A stretch of 48,286 bases of DNA from positions 1 through 48,286 of the forward strand of contig JACPZP010000124.1 in the NCBI GenBank assembly GCA_016195405.1. The letters run 5' to 3'. The notes below the pieces were generated by a model. It worked only from the letters and a program-made list of their open reading frames with translations. It made no database searches and was not told the origin of the DNA. Shown in pieces: positions 8,167 through 17,500 of the stretch. Both the position numbers and the translations under genes were made by a program. This DNA comes from Planctomycetota bacterium. Lineage in GTDB: Bacteria; Planctomycetota; Planctomycetia; Gemmatales; Gemmataceae. Position 1 is the first letter of the stretch; each line of letters begins with the position of its first letter.

Positions 8167-8211
8167 TGAACTCGCAAGAGTTCAGACTAACCCGAATTCT
8201 TGCGAATTCGG
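8167..8211. repeat. Two adjacent hairpins with four-base loops
   Basis: Two perfect stems stand side by side: TGAACTC/GAGTTCA (8167-8184) and CCGAATTC/GAATTCGG (8192-8211). The loops are GCAA and TTGC on the plus strand, so on the minus strand the second stem carries a GCAA tetraloop. They lie between the end of the DinB-like gene (8229) and the start of the gene at 8145, and may end the upstream transcript. They look like a REP-type element. Confidence 0.65.
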
Positions 8212-8228
8212 CTACGAGATAAACACGT

Positions 8229-8729
8229 TTACCAAAGCGGCGCGTAACCAAGCTGGCGACGCAGCAAGCCGATCTGTCCCGCATGGAGCGTCTCGTGATG
8301 CGAGCACCACAAAAGACCCCATAGCTTCGTCTTTGCGATCGGGTGCGGCTTCAACAGCGGCTTGTCCAGCTCGCTGTCGTCTAGACAGCGCACCTCTCGG
8401 AGCGTCTGCTCGTGCACCCGGCCAAGCACCGCGCGGATCTCGTCCGGACTCGGATACTTCGCGATATCAAACTCGGGCGTCGACTGCCGCTCGAACGGCT
8501 TTTGGAAGCTTTTGGAAATCAGCTCTTCGTCTTCGGGCCGTTCGCCACGAGTGCGCACGAGTGTTAGCCAATATTCCGCGATCGCCAGATGGCCGACTTG
8601 CCAGGCGATATGGGTCACGCCGCCCGGCGGCTGCTGCAACCAGTCGGCATCCTTCGTGTGTTCGAGGAGGTGCAGCGTATAAGCACGGGCAAACTGAAGT
8701 TGCTCGATGGCAAGTTCTAGGCGCGTCAT
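8229..8729 (-). CDS. DinB-like metal-binding four-helix protein
   Basis: A 166-residue protein starting MTRLELAIEQLQFARAYTLHLLE. It has the DinB/YfiT-like four-helix layout and the metal-ligand pattern: His47 in WQVGHLAIAEYW, then His145 and His149 in HHETLHAGQIGLLRR. Members bind a divalent metal, and some are thiol-dependent transferases; the reaction here is unknown. The frame continues upstream of the chosen ATG, but that part lies inside the membrane-protein gene. The ATG is four bases past the stop of that gene, so the two are almost certainly co-transcribed. Two hairpins just downstream may end the message. Confidence 0.85.
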   Translation of the reverse strand: MTRLELAIEQLQFARAYTLHLLEHTKDADWLQQPPGGVTHIAWQVGHLAIAEYWLTLVRTRGERPEDEELISKSFQKPFERQSTPEFDIAKYPSPDEIRAVLGRVHEQTLREVRCLDDSELDKPLLKPHPIAKTKLWGLLWCSHHETLHAGQIGLLRRQLGYAPLW

Positions 8730-8733
8730 GACG

Positions 8734-10521
8734 TCACTCCGGAGCCTGTGAGGCCTTCCGCCGGACCAGCCGGCGCGGGAGGGCGCCTGCCTTGAACAAG
8801 CTGATGCCGATGGCCAGCGCCAAGACGAGGACGCTGAGCACAATGTAATCGAGCCCGACAACCATGTGCCGCAGCCAACTGTATCCCCGCCACACCGCTC
8901 CGGCCAGCCAGCAGGACGGAATCAAACCGGCGACCACAAGCGAAACACGATGCCGCGTCAGCATGCCGTAGAGCGCCAACAACGTCGCCATGACGAACGG
9001 GTAAGACTCCAACACCCAAGTAAGCTGCGGCGCCGGATTACGGATCGGCACGTACATGACCACGAGGCACGCACCAAGCGCCAAGCTCAACCCCAACATG
9101 CGGGCGCCGCGACAGAGCAGATTGTCGAAGGCCGCGCCTGCCACAAGCAGAACCGCGATCACCATGTGAAAAGCGATGGGACCGCGTAGCGACCAGCTGT
9201 CAACTTCCGTGGGCAAAAGCAGGACCGCCACGACGATCAGCCCGCCGCTGGCGACGAGGCATCGCCACGCGTCGCGCCGCCAAAGCCCCAAACCGAGTTG
9301 GAGCGCGGCGGCGGCCAAGATCGGCCAAGGTTGCGGCCAGGCGAGGTCGCGCAGTACGAGCGCCCTGGAACTCACGAACGCCAGCAAGACGAGAGCCGCG
9401 GTCAATGCCTCGGTGGCTCGCGCCACGCGCCTCCATGCTGCGTATGCATAGAACGCGATCGTCGCCAGTAGCGTGACAAAAAGCGGGAAGCCGCCGAGTC
9501 GCGATGAAAACGTCTCCAGAAAAAGTCGATAGTCTTGGTCATTTTGATGATGGCCGTTGACGGTCAGGACGAGCAGGCCCACCGGGATGAGGAGCGCCAG
9601 CCATAAGACTTGGCGATTGCGCGCGACCAAGCCGACCTCCAAAAGCAGCACGGCGCAACACAGTCCGAACGGCGCCAGAAAGTAGGGGCCGAAGATCAGA
9701 CGAGTCTGCAACGCCCAGCATACCAGGAAAGCCCGCACCGGCACTGCCATGGCGAGTAGCCCGAACAGGACCCAAGGATATGCGGGCCACACCCACGGAC
9801 TCCCGTTGTCGCGGACGTAGTTGGGACCACGACGAATGGCCGGTAGTAGCGTGAGGAACGCCAATCCCGCAGCCGCCGAGAAGCCGAACAGCGCCCACAA
9901 GAGCGTCTCGCTAAGCCTCTCGGCCAGCAGCGGACTGAGCGCCAGCGGGTAAAGGAAGAACACGCCGATAATGAGGTGATATGGCAGCCGGAATAAGATC
10001 GGCAGCGACAACCGAATTCCGCGCAGCACCAGCTCGCTTATGAGCATGGCGATTCCATAGCCGCCTAAGTTGAAGGCGACCCCCAATAGAGGATCCGCGA
10101 CCAGGACTCGATCAAAGGTGAGCGCGGTGACCAGGAACATCATCACGACGACGAGCAGGATCGTCCGCATGTCGTCCCAGACGTTGCCGAAGCGCACCAA
10201 GAAGTAGGCGACTGCGGCAAGTAGCAGCGTGTATCCAGCGAGCCCCGCCATCAGTGCCCAGGCATGTTCCGCGCCCGCAAGGTCGCCGAAGGAAACCCAC
10301 AGGCCGCCGAGGAACAGCCCGGCGCTTAGCACGTAGAACGGGTTGTTGGTGCCGACCCAGCGAACCAGGTCGCGTGTGCCCGCGGACAGGGAAGGCGTCG
10401 GTGCAGTCACTGCTTTCGCCCTGGGAAGCATCGCGGCTGGAGCATTCGGCGGCGAAGTTTCCGCGTTCGGCACTTCGGGTTGGGGAGCATCGGGATTTGG
10501 AGTGACGGCGCCCTCAGACAT
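8734..10521 (-). CDS. Large polytopic membrane protein of unknown function
   Basis: A 595-residue protein starting MSEGAVTPNPDAPQPEVPN; a GGGGG run precedes the ATG. The first 60 or so residues are Pro/Ala-rich and probably cytoplasmic. From about 70 (FYVLSAGLFLGGLWVSF) to near the end there are roughly 16 hydrophobic segments, with only short loops between them, and a basic C terminus (LVRRKASQAPE). No transporter or transferase motif is recognisable. It precedes the DinB-like gene by four bases. Its 5' side abuts the transposase element at 10667, which may have displaced its upstream region. Confidence 0.75.
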   Translation of the reverse strand: MSEGAVTPNPDAPQPEVPNAETSPPNAPAAMLPRAKAVTAPTPSLSAGTRDLVRWVGTNNPFYVLSAGLFLGGLWVSFGDLAGAEHAWALMAGLAGYTLLLAAVAYFLVRFGNVWDDMRTILLVVVMMFLVTALTFDRVLVADPLLGVAFNLGGYGIAMLISELVLRGIRLSLPILFRLPYHLIIGVFFLYPLALSPLLAERLSETLLWALFGFSAAAGLAFLTLLPAIRRGPNYVRDNGSPWVWPAYPWVLFGLLAMAVPVRAFLVCWALQTRLIFGPYFLAPFGLCCAVLLLEVGLVARNRQVLWLALLIPVGLLVLTVNGHHQNDQDYRLFLETFSSRLGGFPLFVTLLATIAFYAYAAWRRVARATEALTAALVLLAFVSSRALVLRDLAWPQPWPILAAAALQLGLGLWRRDAWRCLVASGGLIVVAVLLLPTEVDSWSLRGPIAFHMVIAVLLVAGAAFDNLLCRGARMLGLSLALGACLVVMYVPIRNPAPQLTWVLESYPFVMATLLALYGMLTRHRVSLVVAGLIPSCWLAGAVWRGYSWLRHMVVGLDYIVLSVLVLALAIGISLFKAGALPRRLVRRKASQAPE

Positions 10522-10666
10522 GGCGACCCCCTTGGACGTGACAGGCTGGATTCCGCGCGGCTGGCGGGTGAAATGGCGGGAGACGACGCGGGCCGCGGAA
10601 CCCAATCGGCATCATAAGCTCCCTGGCGCTTGCATGCAAGTGTCAGCCGAGCGTCGCGGAGAGAAG

Positions 10667-11412
10667 AAAGGGGACATTCATGTTTATTATTGTGCTTTGC
10701 GCGGCCGGCCGCGCGGACGCAACGTGGATTCCAGCCCCAACCGCTGCGCCGTCGCTTGCGACCACTTCTCGCTGCCGTAGGGCGTCCCGCGATTCACGCT
10801 CCGCCGCAGCGCTTCCAGCTCCCCTTCCGTCACGGGCTGATTGACCCAGTTGAGCCAGTTCCGCGGTCGCACCACCGGTCCGGCGACCAGATAGCTCGGC
10901 CGTCTGGTCTCTTCCAACCAATAACGGGCGCTCGACCACGGCCAGCGTTCCGCCCGCGCGGCCAGTTTGGCGCGAACCGAGTTTCTCTCAATGTAGCGGA
11001 GCACGGTCAGCAAGTGCTCGTCCTCCGCAATTGGAAATGCCTTGAAACGCCCCTGCCAGATGTGGCCGCTCGTGCCATAGTGCTTGTGATAACGCCGCAC
11101 GTGGGTGTTGAGGACCCAGTGCATCCAGCGGCTCAGGTCGCCGTCACCGGCAGGCTGGACGGCCAAGTGGAAGTGATTGGGCAAGAGGCAAAAGGCGAGC
11201 ACCGGCATGGGGATTTCGATGCAAGCGTGGCTGATGGCCTTGAGGAAGGCCTCATAATCGGCGTCCTTGCGGAAGACCCGGCGTCGGTCGTTGCCGCGGT
11301 TGATGACATGGTAGCAGAGGCCGCCGACGGAGGCACGAGCGGTGCGTGGCATGGAGGGAAGTGTAGTCGAACGGGAGGGCTGGTGTCAATAGAAAACATG
11401 AATGTCCCCTTT
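10667..11412. mobile_element. RAYT-type (IS200/IS605-related) element with 19-bp perfect inverted ends
   Basis: The left end AAAGGGGACATTCATGTTT (10667-10685) and right end AAACATGAATGTCCCCTTT (11394-11412) are exact reverse complements, and the transposase gene fills the space between. Outside the ends, TGGCGCTTG occurs in the same direction on both sides (10624-10632 and 11423-11431), at unequal distance, so it is not a clean target duplication. The element sits between the divergent membrane-protein genes at 8734-10521 and 11495-12907. A single copy is seen in the window; a lone hairpin at 6001 shares the outer AAGGGGAC. Confidence 0.8.
10687..11352 (-). CDS. REP-associated tyrosine transposase
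   Basis: The 221-residue protein matches the Y1 transposase family that cuts and joins single-stranded palindromic DNA. It begins MPRTARASVGGLCYHVINRGNDR, a typical family start. It has the HUH pair His60-Phe-His62 in LPNHFHLAV, a nearby Tyr (Y88 or Y92 in HVRRYHKHYG) as candidate nucleophile, and the family motif GHIWQGRFK followed by the LRYIERNSVRA and WPWSSAR segments. Length is normal and the frame is intact, so it is probably active or recently so. It lies wholly inside the 19-bp inverted ends. Confidence 0.93.
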   Translation of the reverse strand: MPRTARASVGGLCYHVINRGNDRRRVFRKDADYEAFLKAISHACIEIPMPVLAFCLLPNHFHLAVQPAGDGDLSRWMHWVLNTHVRRYHKHYGTSGHIWQGRFKAFPIAEDEHLLTVLRYIERNSVRAKLAARAERWPWSSARYWLEETRRPSYLVAGPVVRPRNWLNWVNQPVTEGELEALRRSVNRGTPYGSEKWSQATAQRLGLESTLRPRGRPRKAQ

Positions 11413-11494
11413 ATTTTCCTCTTGGCGCTTGACAGGACGCGCCGCGTTTATCAGAGTAACGTGATCCTGGTCCACGCCATCTTGGAGTCCCGTC

Positions 11495-12907
11495 ATGGAC
11501 ACCCGCATCACGAAGGCGTCGCGGACGGCAAGCGTTCCGCCCGCAATGGCCGCGCCCAGGCCCGAGCGGATCGAGTCGATCGATCTGCTCCGCGGGGTGG
11601 TCATGATCATCATGGCTCTCGACCATGTGCGCGACTTCTATTCCGAACGCTTGTTGATGGACCCGACCGACCTGAACACGACCACCGTGGGGATCTTTTT
11701 GACACGGTGGATCACCCACTTCTGTGCGCCGACATTCATCTTTCTGGCGGGAACCTCGGCGTTCCTGGCGGGAACGCGCGGCAAATCGAAGCCGGCGCTG
11801 TCCTGGTTTCTGTTCACGCGCGGCCTATGGCTGGCCTTTTTCGAAGTGGTCATCAACCGCGCGATGTGGATGTTCAACTACGACCTGCACCATCACGGCG
11901 CCGGCGTCTTCTGGGCCATTGGCTGGTCGATGGTTGGGCTTTCGGTGCTCGTGTACCTGCCGACTCCGGTCGTCACGATCTTTGGCCTGTCGCTCGTCGG
12001 TTTGCACAACATGCTCGACGGCTTGACCGCCGAGCAGGTGGGCCTCCCCGGCTGGCTGTGGGTCATCCTGCACAGCCCAGGCAACGGCTTGCTCGTGGGA
12101 GGCACCATCGCTCCCGCATCAGGCGCCGGCGCCATTGCCTCGGCGGGATTGCTAGGAGTGCAGGCTCCATTTCATACGGCAGCGGCGCTTATTGGCGGCA
12201 GCAGCGAGGACTTCACCTTCGGGACCGGCTATTGCCTGATCCCTTGGATGGGAACCATGGCCTGCGGCTACGGCTTTGGCAGTCTGTTTCTGTTGCCACG
12301 CCCCCGGCGACGATTCTGGCTGTTCCTGCTCGGCGCCGCACTGACGCTACTGTTCCTCGAACTGCGGGCCGTCAATCAATATGGCGATCCCCGGCATTGG
12401 GCCGTGCAGTCACGCGTGGATCAGTCCGACATCGACCAGATCAGCGTCATGTGGAGTTTCTTGTCGTTTCTCAACTGCACGAAATATCCGGCGTCGCTCC
12501 TTTATTTGCTGATGACGCTCGGCCCGGCAATTCTGTTCTTGGCGGCCGTCGACTTCGATATGAGTCGCTCACATGGCAGCCACGACGAGACTGGCGGAAA
12601 GAGTCTCCTCCACTCGCTGACTCGACCAGTCTTGATCTTCGGCCGGGTGCCGCTGTTCTATTACCTGCTGCACATACCGCTCATCCACGGCGGGGCGGTG
12701 TTGCTGGACTGTTACCGGTTTGGCTGGTCGCCCCTTGCGGACAGCGGTCCCTGGTTCAGCGGCGCAATTAAGCCAATGGGATACGGCGTAAGCTTGCCGA
12801 TGGTCTATCTCATCTGGATCGGCGTGCTGCTGATACTCTATCTGCCCTGCCGTTGGTTCGCGGGAGTCAAGCAGCGCAGCCGTAGCGTGTGGTTGAGTTA
12901 CTTTTGA
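11495..12907 (+). CDS. DUF1624 / heparan-alpha-glucosaminide acetyltransferase-like membrane protein
   Basis: A 470-residue multi-pass membrane protein. After a short cytoplasmic tail, it shows the family start RIESIDLLRGVVMIIMALDHVRDFYSE, with the conserved Asp and Arg of the first helix and the DH of the following loop. Then come FLAGTSAFLAG and about ten further hydrophobic segments. Relatives include the catalytic part of human HGSNAT, which moves an acetyl group across a membrane. The bacterial substrate is unknown. GGAG precedes the ATG. It converges with the DUF418 gene, which belongs to the same broad membrane acyltransferase-like group, and only 61 bases separate their stops. Confidence 0.88.
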   Translation: MDTRITKASRTASVPPAMAAPRPERIESIDLLRGVVMIIMALDHVRDFYSERLLMDPTDLNTTTVGIFLTRWITHFCAPTFIFLAGTSAFLAGTRGKSKPALSWFLFTRGLWLAFFEVVINRAMWMFNYDLHHHGAGVFWAIGWSMVGLSVLVYLPTPVVTIFGLSLVGLHNMLDGLTAEQVGLPGWLWVILHSPGNGLLVGGTIAPASGAGAIASAGLLGVQAPFHTAAALIGGSSEDFTFGTGYCLIPWMGTMACGYGFGSLFLLPRPRRRFWLFLLGAALTLLFLELRAVNQYGDPRHWAVQSRVDQSDIDQISVMWSFLSFLNCTKYPASLLYLLMTLGPAILFLAAVDFDMSRSHGSHDETGGKSLLHSLTRPVLIFGRVPLFYYLLHIPLIHGGAVLLDCYRFGWSPLADSGPWFSGAIKPMGYGVSLPMVYLIWIGVLLILYLPCRWFAGVKQRSRSVWLSYF

Positions 12908-12968
12908 GGATAGTCGGCGTTGAGACAATCGTTTCGGCGCCACTCGTTGAGCCGTATTCCGTTCGTTG

Positions 12969-14189
12969 TCAACCGACCTCCGGTGCGGCCTTCCTAAACG
13001 CTTGAATTCTTCCGTAGGTGAGCGTTCGCCATAGCCACTCCGCAGGCCCAAAGAGAAATCTGCGCAGCCAAGCCGAAGCGAACCACACCTGAAGGGCGTA
13101 GCCGGCTGTCCAGACGAGTAGCAACGGCGCAGGCCCCACTTCACCCATCAGGTTAGGCCCCGGCAGAAAGGCGTAAAAGAGCCACTGGCCAAACAGTGTT
13201 TGAAGGAGATAGCACGTAAGAGCCATCCGCCCGACTGGAGCCAGAACTCGTAAAACGCGCGCCCACCGAGGAATCTGGAAAAGGAGAGCGAGCGCGGCTG
13301 CATCGGCCAGCGTGAGTCCCAGGTACCCGAGTTCCGCAATCAGCCTTTTCGCAAACGCCCACAGAAAACCCGCTCCTCCGCCTGAAGGAAGGAAGTCTCC
13401 GGCTGCGATGATGTTCCCTCCCACGCCCACGAGCGATCCCCAAATCAAGAGCGGGCGGAAATCGGCGCGATGCTTCTCGATCTCGGTTAGGAGCAGCGCG
13501 CGCGCGGCGTAGAGGCCGAGCAGAAGTCGCCCGAAGATGGCCACCTGATACGCTATCTGGCCCACCGAGTTGGTGAGATACCAGTCGTAGATCCAGTTGA
13601 CGCGCAGAACCTCGCCGTAATCGCCCGAAGAAAAGGCCTGCAGCGCAAGAGCGTCCATTGCCGAGTCCGCACCCGAAGGCCCGAAGAGCAACGATCGAAG
13701 CCCGCTGATAAGAGCCGGCGCGAGGACGGAGAAGAACAAGCCCCAGCTGAGCACTGCCTTGTTCGATACCCTCAGGAACAACGGCAGGAGCAGTCCCCAG
13801 AGCGCGTAAAACCGCAATACGTCGAAACACCAGAAGAGCCAACCATGAACCGACCCGATGACAAAGAGCCAGCCAAGGCGTCGGTAGAACAGGCCCGTGC
13901 GGTCGACTCCGCGTGCACGTGCGCGATCCAGGAAGAGCCAGAAGCTCACCCCGAACAGAAATGCGAACAGCCCCAGGAACTTGTTTTCGACGAGGACCAG
14001 TTCGAGGATGGAGACGATGCCGTCGAGGTGCGCCGTCGGCAACATCGCCCGCTGCGCATCGCTCATGTAAGTGAAGCCCGAAAATATCCACAAGTTCGCC
14101 CCGAAGACGCCGAACAGAGCAAAGCCACGTAACGCGTCGACAAACTCGAGGCGGTCCGACGTGGGTGTTGCCGGCAGCGATGACTGCAT
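12969..14189 (-). CDS. DUF418 family membrane protein
   Basis: A 406-residue multi-pass membrane protein starting MQSSLPATPTSDRLEFVDALRGFALFGVFGANL, the hallmark N terminus of DUF418 proteins. It contains FAFLFGVSFWLFLDRARARG, and ends with the DUF418 core: LTCYLLQTLFGQWLF, then TAGYALQVWFASAWLRRFLFGPAEWLWRTLTYGR. About eleven hydrophobic segments are visible. Its biochemical role is unknown, although the family is often predicted to take part in envelope modification. The start has no strong ribosome site. It converges with the DUF1624-like gene. Confidence 0.9.
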   Translation of the reverse strand: MQSSLPATPTSDRLEFVDALRGFALFGVFGANLWIFSGFTYMSDAQRAMLPTAHLDGIVSILELVLVENKFLGLFAFLFGVSFWLFLDRARARGVDRTGLFYRRLGWLFVIGSVHGWLFWCFDVLRFYALWGLLLPLFLRVSNKAVLSWGLFFSVLAPALISGLRSLLFGPSGADSAMDALALQAFSSGDYGEVLRVNWIYDWYLTNSVGQIAYQVAIFGRLLLGLYAARALLLTEIEKHRADFRPLLIWGSLVGVGGNIIAAGDFLPSGGGAGFLWAFAKRLIAELGYLGLTLADAAALALLFQIPRWARVLRVLAPVGRMALTCYLLQTLFGQWLFYAFLPGPNLMGEVGPAPLLLVWTAGYALQVWFASAWLRRFLFGPAEWLWRTLTYGRIQAFRKAAPEVG

Positions 14190-14351
14190 GCGTTAGATCT
14201 TATCCATGATCGGGGAAGTAGGAGCGACCAGGGTGGCGACGAATCCGCGCTGGAATCATTCCGGCCGGCCGCCGTTCGTGACATAACCATTTTGTATGCA
14301 ATCCTTTAGGGATTGTCGCTGCGAACCAGATCTTGTCATCTCGGCATTGAA

Positions 14352-14387
14352 TTGCGTCGTGGGGGGTGTGGGGGGGTGGCGACGCAA
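14352..14387. other. Inverted repeat enclosing a G-rich loop
   Basis: TTGCGTCG (14352-14359) and CGACGCAA (14380-14387) are perfect complements around a 20-base loop that is almost all G (G6, TGT, G7, TGG). On the plus strand the loop could form a G-quadruplex held by the stem. It lies in the 308-base stretch between the DUF418 start and the kinase stop. Confidence 0.5.
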
Positions 14388-14411
14388 AGAATTCTGATCG
14401 TCGGCGGCAAA

Positions 14412-14501
14412 CTCGCCCCGGAGGGAGAGCAAGGACGTGTTGGCAGACGGTGTCCACAAGCGTCTCGTCGAGGTCGAACAAGAAGGCTGTTCGCGCGTCA
14501 T
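14412..14501 (-). pseudogene. Remnant of a HAD-superfamily hydrolase start
   Basis: Read on the minus strand, the frame just past the kinase stop encodes RTAFLFDLDETLVDTVCQHVLAL. This is the motif I region of phosphoglycolate-phosphatase-like HAD enzymes, with DLDET as the catalytic loop. After about 28 codons the similarity ends in unrelated sequence. The nearest ATG (14499-14501) is one base out of frame, and forms an ATGA overlap with the kinase stop, as if the two genes were once translationally coupled. The hydrolase has therefore lost its body and its reading frame. The remaining sequence to the DUF418 gene holds no protein-like frame. Confidence 0.6.
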
Positions 14502-17500
14502 TTCGTGAGCCATGGGTCGTCCAGTTTCGCCAATTGCCGCCGCCTTGCCGCCAGGTCCTCGTCCCGAAGCGTATTGATGACGTCGCGCGCGTCGAGTTCC
14601 ATGCCGGTCTGAATCTCGATGGAGAGTCGTATCCGCTCGACGGAGCCCTCCAAAAGGCGTGACGCCTGCCAAAGCGCGATGCGTCCATCGATGCTGCCGA
14701 CCGCCAAGCGTTGGCCGTTGGCGGAGAAGGCGATGGGGAAGTTGTCGTCGCGCCCCAACGGCGGACCCAGGACTTTGCCCGTGGGCACGTCCCAAAGGCG
14801 CACGCTGCCGTCCGCGCTCGCAATCAGCACCGCGCCGCCGTCCCGTCCGAACGCCACTTGTTCGATGCTGCCTTCGGGATGAAAGCGCGGCGAGCCAAGA
14901 ATGCGGCCGGCGGACAGGTCCCAGTCATGGCCGAAACCGTCCCTCACAAGAAGGGCCTTGGTTCCGTCCGGGTAAAAGAATGCCCGAGACGACCCGCTTT
15001 GTGTGCGAAGCTGAGTTCGGTCGCTCCGATTCCAAAGATGCACGCCGACGCTATCCACGGTGAGAAAGCGGCTTCCATCCCGGCTAAAATCCATGGCCCA
15101 GACGCCAAATACATGCGGCAATGGGTCGCCGACGGCCTTGCCCGACGTGAAATCCAGAAACTGGGCAACGGCCACGCCACTGCTGCCGATCAAAACGTCG
15201 CTTCCTTTGGGGCTGAACGAGGCAGAGCTTATTTTTCCTTTTTGCCGGAATTCCGTTCGCACCTTCGCGGTCTCTTTGTCCCAAATCCGGCAGTACCCGT
15301 CCGTGTCGCCGGTGAGAAAAGCTGAGCCGTCCGGCGAGAAGGCCGCGACCGCGACATTTCCGGAATGCGCCATCTCCGGCACGTCGAGGGCGCCGGAATT
15401 GGTGTTCCAAAGCCGGGCCGTGCGGTCGTCACAGCCTGCGAGCAACAGGTCGCCGTCGGGACTGAAAGCCAGCGACAGGAGTCCGCCCGGCTGCATGAGC
15501 GGTTGCGGCAACGTCGCTTCATCCGGCAGCTTCCAGAGCCGCGCCGCCCGGTATTTGTCGCCGCCGGCGCTGGCTGTGATCGCCGTTCCGTCGGGACTGA
15601 AGGCCAACGTTGCCACCGTGCCTTCGTGAACCTGCGGGCGGTCCATCAAAGCGCCGGTAGCCGTGAGGAAGAAGCGGGCGCGGCCGTCTTCCGCGCCGGT
15701 GGCCAGAATTCGGCCTTGCGGGCTGAAGGCCAGGCACCAGACCGGCGCGACATGGTCCAGCGGCTTGCCCAAGGCGCGGCCGGTGGCAGCGTTCCAGAGG
15801 CGGACCTCGCCCGGAGGGAGTTTCACGCCAGACTTGGGAAGCTTGTCTTCCACGAGGCCCCCGCTGGCGAGGATCTGACCGTCCGGGCTGAAAGCGACCG
15901 CGTTGATGCGGCCTCGGTGGGCGAGCGCCGGTCCGCGCGCCTTGCCCGTGTCCACGTCCCACATTTGGGCGCCGCCGCGAAAGCTGCCCGTGACCAGCGT
16001 GCGGCCATCGGGGCTGAAGGCGAGCGCCTGTACCGGGCCGCCGGTTTCCATGGAATCGCTCAACGGTTTGCCCGTGCCCGCGTCCCAGAGACGCGCGCTG
16101 TCATCCTCTCCGCCGGTGGCGACAAGGCGGCTATCCGGACTGAAAACCGCAGTCAACTTGGGACGCACCCTGCGGTCCAGCTTCTCCGGCGGCGGATGAC
16201 GAAGAGGCGGGGTGATCCGCTCACCGGACGCGGTTCGCCAGACACAGGCTTCTTTGTCGCAAACGGTCAGAAAGAACTCGCCATCCCGGCTGAACGCCAC
16301 GGAATGCACGGGCCGCGGGTGCTTCAGAGGGGCGGTCAAAGGCTCATCGGTCGCCGCGTTCCAAAGCCGCGCCTCGCCAGCCGCCGAGCCTTTAGCGGAA
16401 CTGCCCGTGAGAATCGTCTTGCCGTCGGGAGAAAAAGCCACCGACCAGACCCCAGCGGAGTGCTGAAGCGGCTTGCCAAGCGGCTGGCCCGTCGCGGCGT
16501 CATAGCGCTTGGCTGTGCCGTCATCAATGCAGCTCGCCAACGCGGTTTTGCCGTCGGGGCTGAGCGCGACGGCCCAGACAATTCCCTTGGTGACGACACA
16601 GCGCGCTTTTTCGTGGACCAGAAAGGTTTGCCAGCTCGCCAAATTGATGCGGGCGACGCGCTCCAGGTCCGGATCGTCCGCCTGAACGGCCATTTCGAGT
16701 GCGCGCACCAGCCAGAGCAGGCCGCGACCGACCTCGCCCGATTCGCACAGCGCCTGGCCCTGTTGGATGAGGAAGCCCGCGGACAAGCGCTCGACATGAC
16801 GGCGGGCTTCTTTTTCTCTTTGTTCCCGGTCCTCGACGGCGAGTTTAGCTCTCGTTTCCGCGGCCGCCGTCGTCTCGGCGCGCTGCCACTGCCAGGCGAC
16901 GAGGCCGAAACCCACGACCGTGACCACGACGACCGTCGCGGCGAGTGACGCGACCGTGGGCTTCCGACGCGCCCATTTCCACCCCCGCTCCCAAAAGGGC
17001 GTCGGCCGCGCCCGGATCGGCTCGCCGTCGAGGAAATGACGCAAATCGTCCGCCAGAGCGAGGGCGCTGGCGTAGCGGCGCGGCGGCTCCTTTTCCAGGC
17101 ACTTCAGGCAGATGGTTTCCAAATCGCGCGGAATGCGCGGCTGCAAGCGGCGCGGCGACATCGGTTCTTCCGTGCGTACGCGAATCAACGTCTCGACCGT
17201 GGTCTCACCGACGAGAGGCACCCGCCCGGTGAGCATCTCATACAGGATGACGCCGAGACTGTACACATCGGCGGCCGGCCCGATGTGCGTCGCTTTGCCG
17301 GCGGCCTGCTCCGGCGCCATGTAGCTAGGGGTGCCGACGACGTCGCCGTCGCGGCTCTCGGAGGAATCCGTAGCGAGCTGTTTGGCGAGGCCGAAGTCCG
17401 TGATTTTGGGAATGGCATCGTTTAGCCGCGAGCCAACGGCGAGCGCGGGACCCGCGCTTTCCATTGGCTCGCGGTTAAACGAGAGCAGGATGTTGGCGGG

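Noticed and set aside
10624..11431. Target-site duplication TGGCGCTTG flanking the RAYT element
   Set aside because: The copies lie at unequal distances (34 and 10 bases) from the inverted ends, and this transposase class does not make duplications. Probably chance or pre-existing.
10630..12771. A very long plus-strand open frame (over 700 codons) running across the transposase and the DUF1624-like gene
   Set aside because: It is antisense to the RAYT gene in its first third and out of frame with the DUF1624-like gene afterwards. The composition is Arg/His/Pro-rich, typical of shadow frames in GC-rich DNA.
15365..16948. A 527-codon plus-strand frame opposite the WD40 kinase
   Set aside because: It is the antisense of the WD40 repeats, whose regular codons keep the opposite frame open. 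It shows repeated low-quality Arg/Ala-rich sequence and no motifs.
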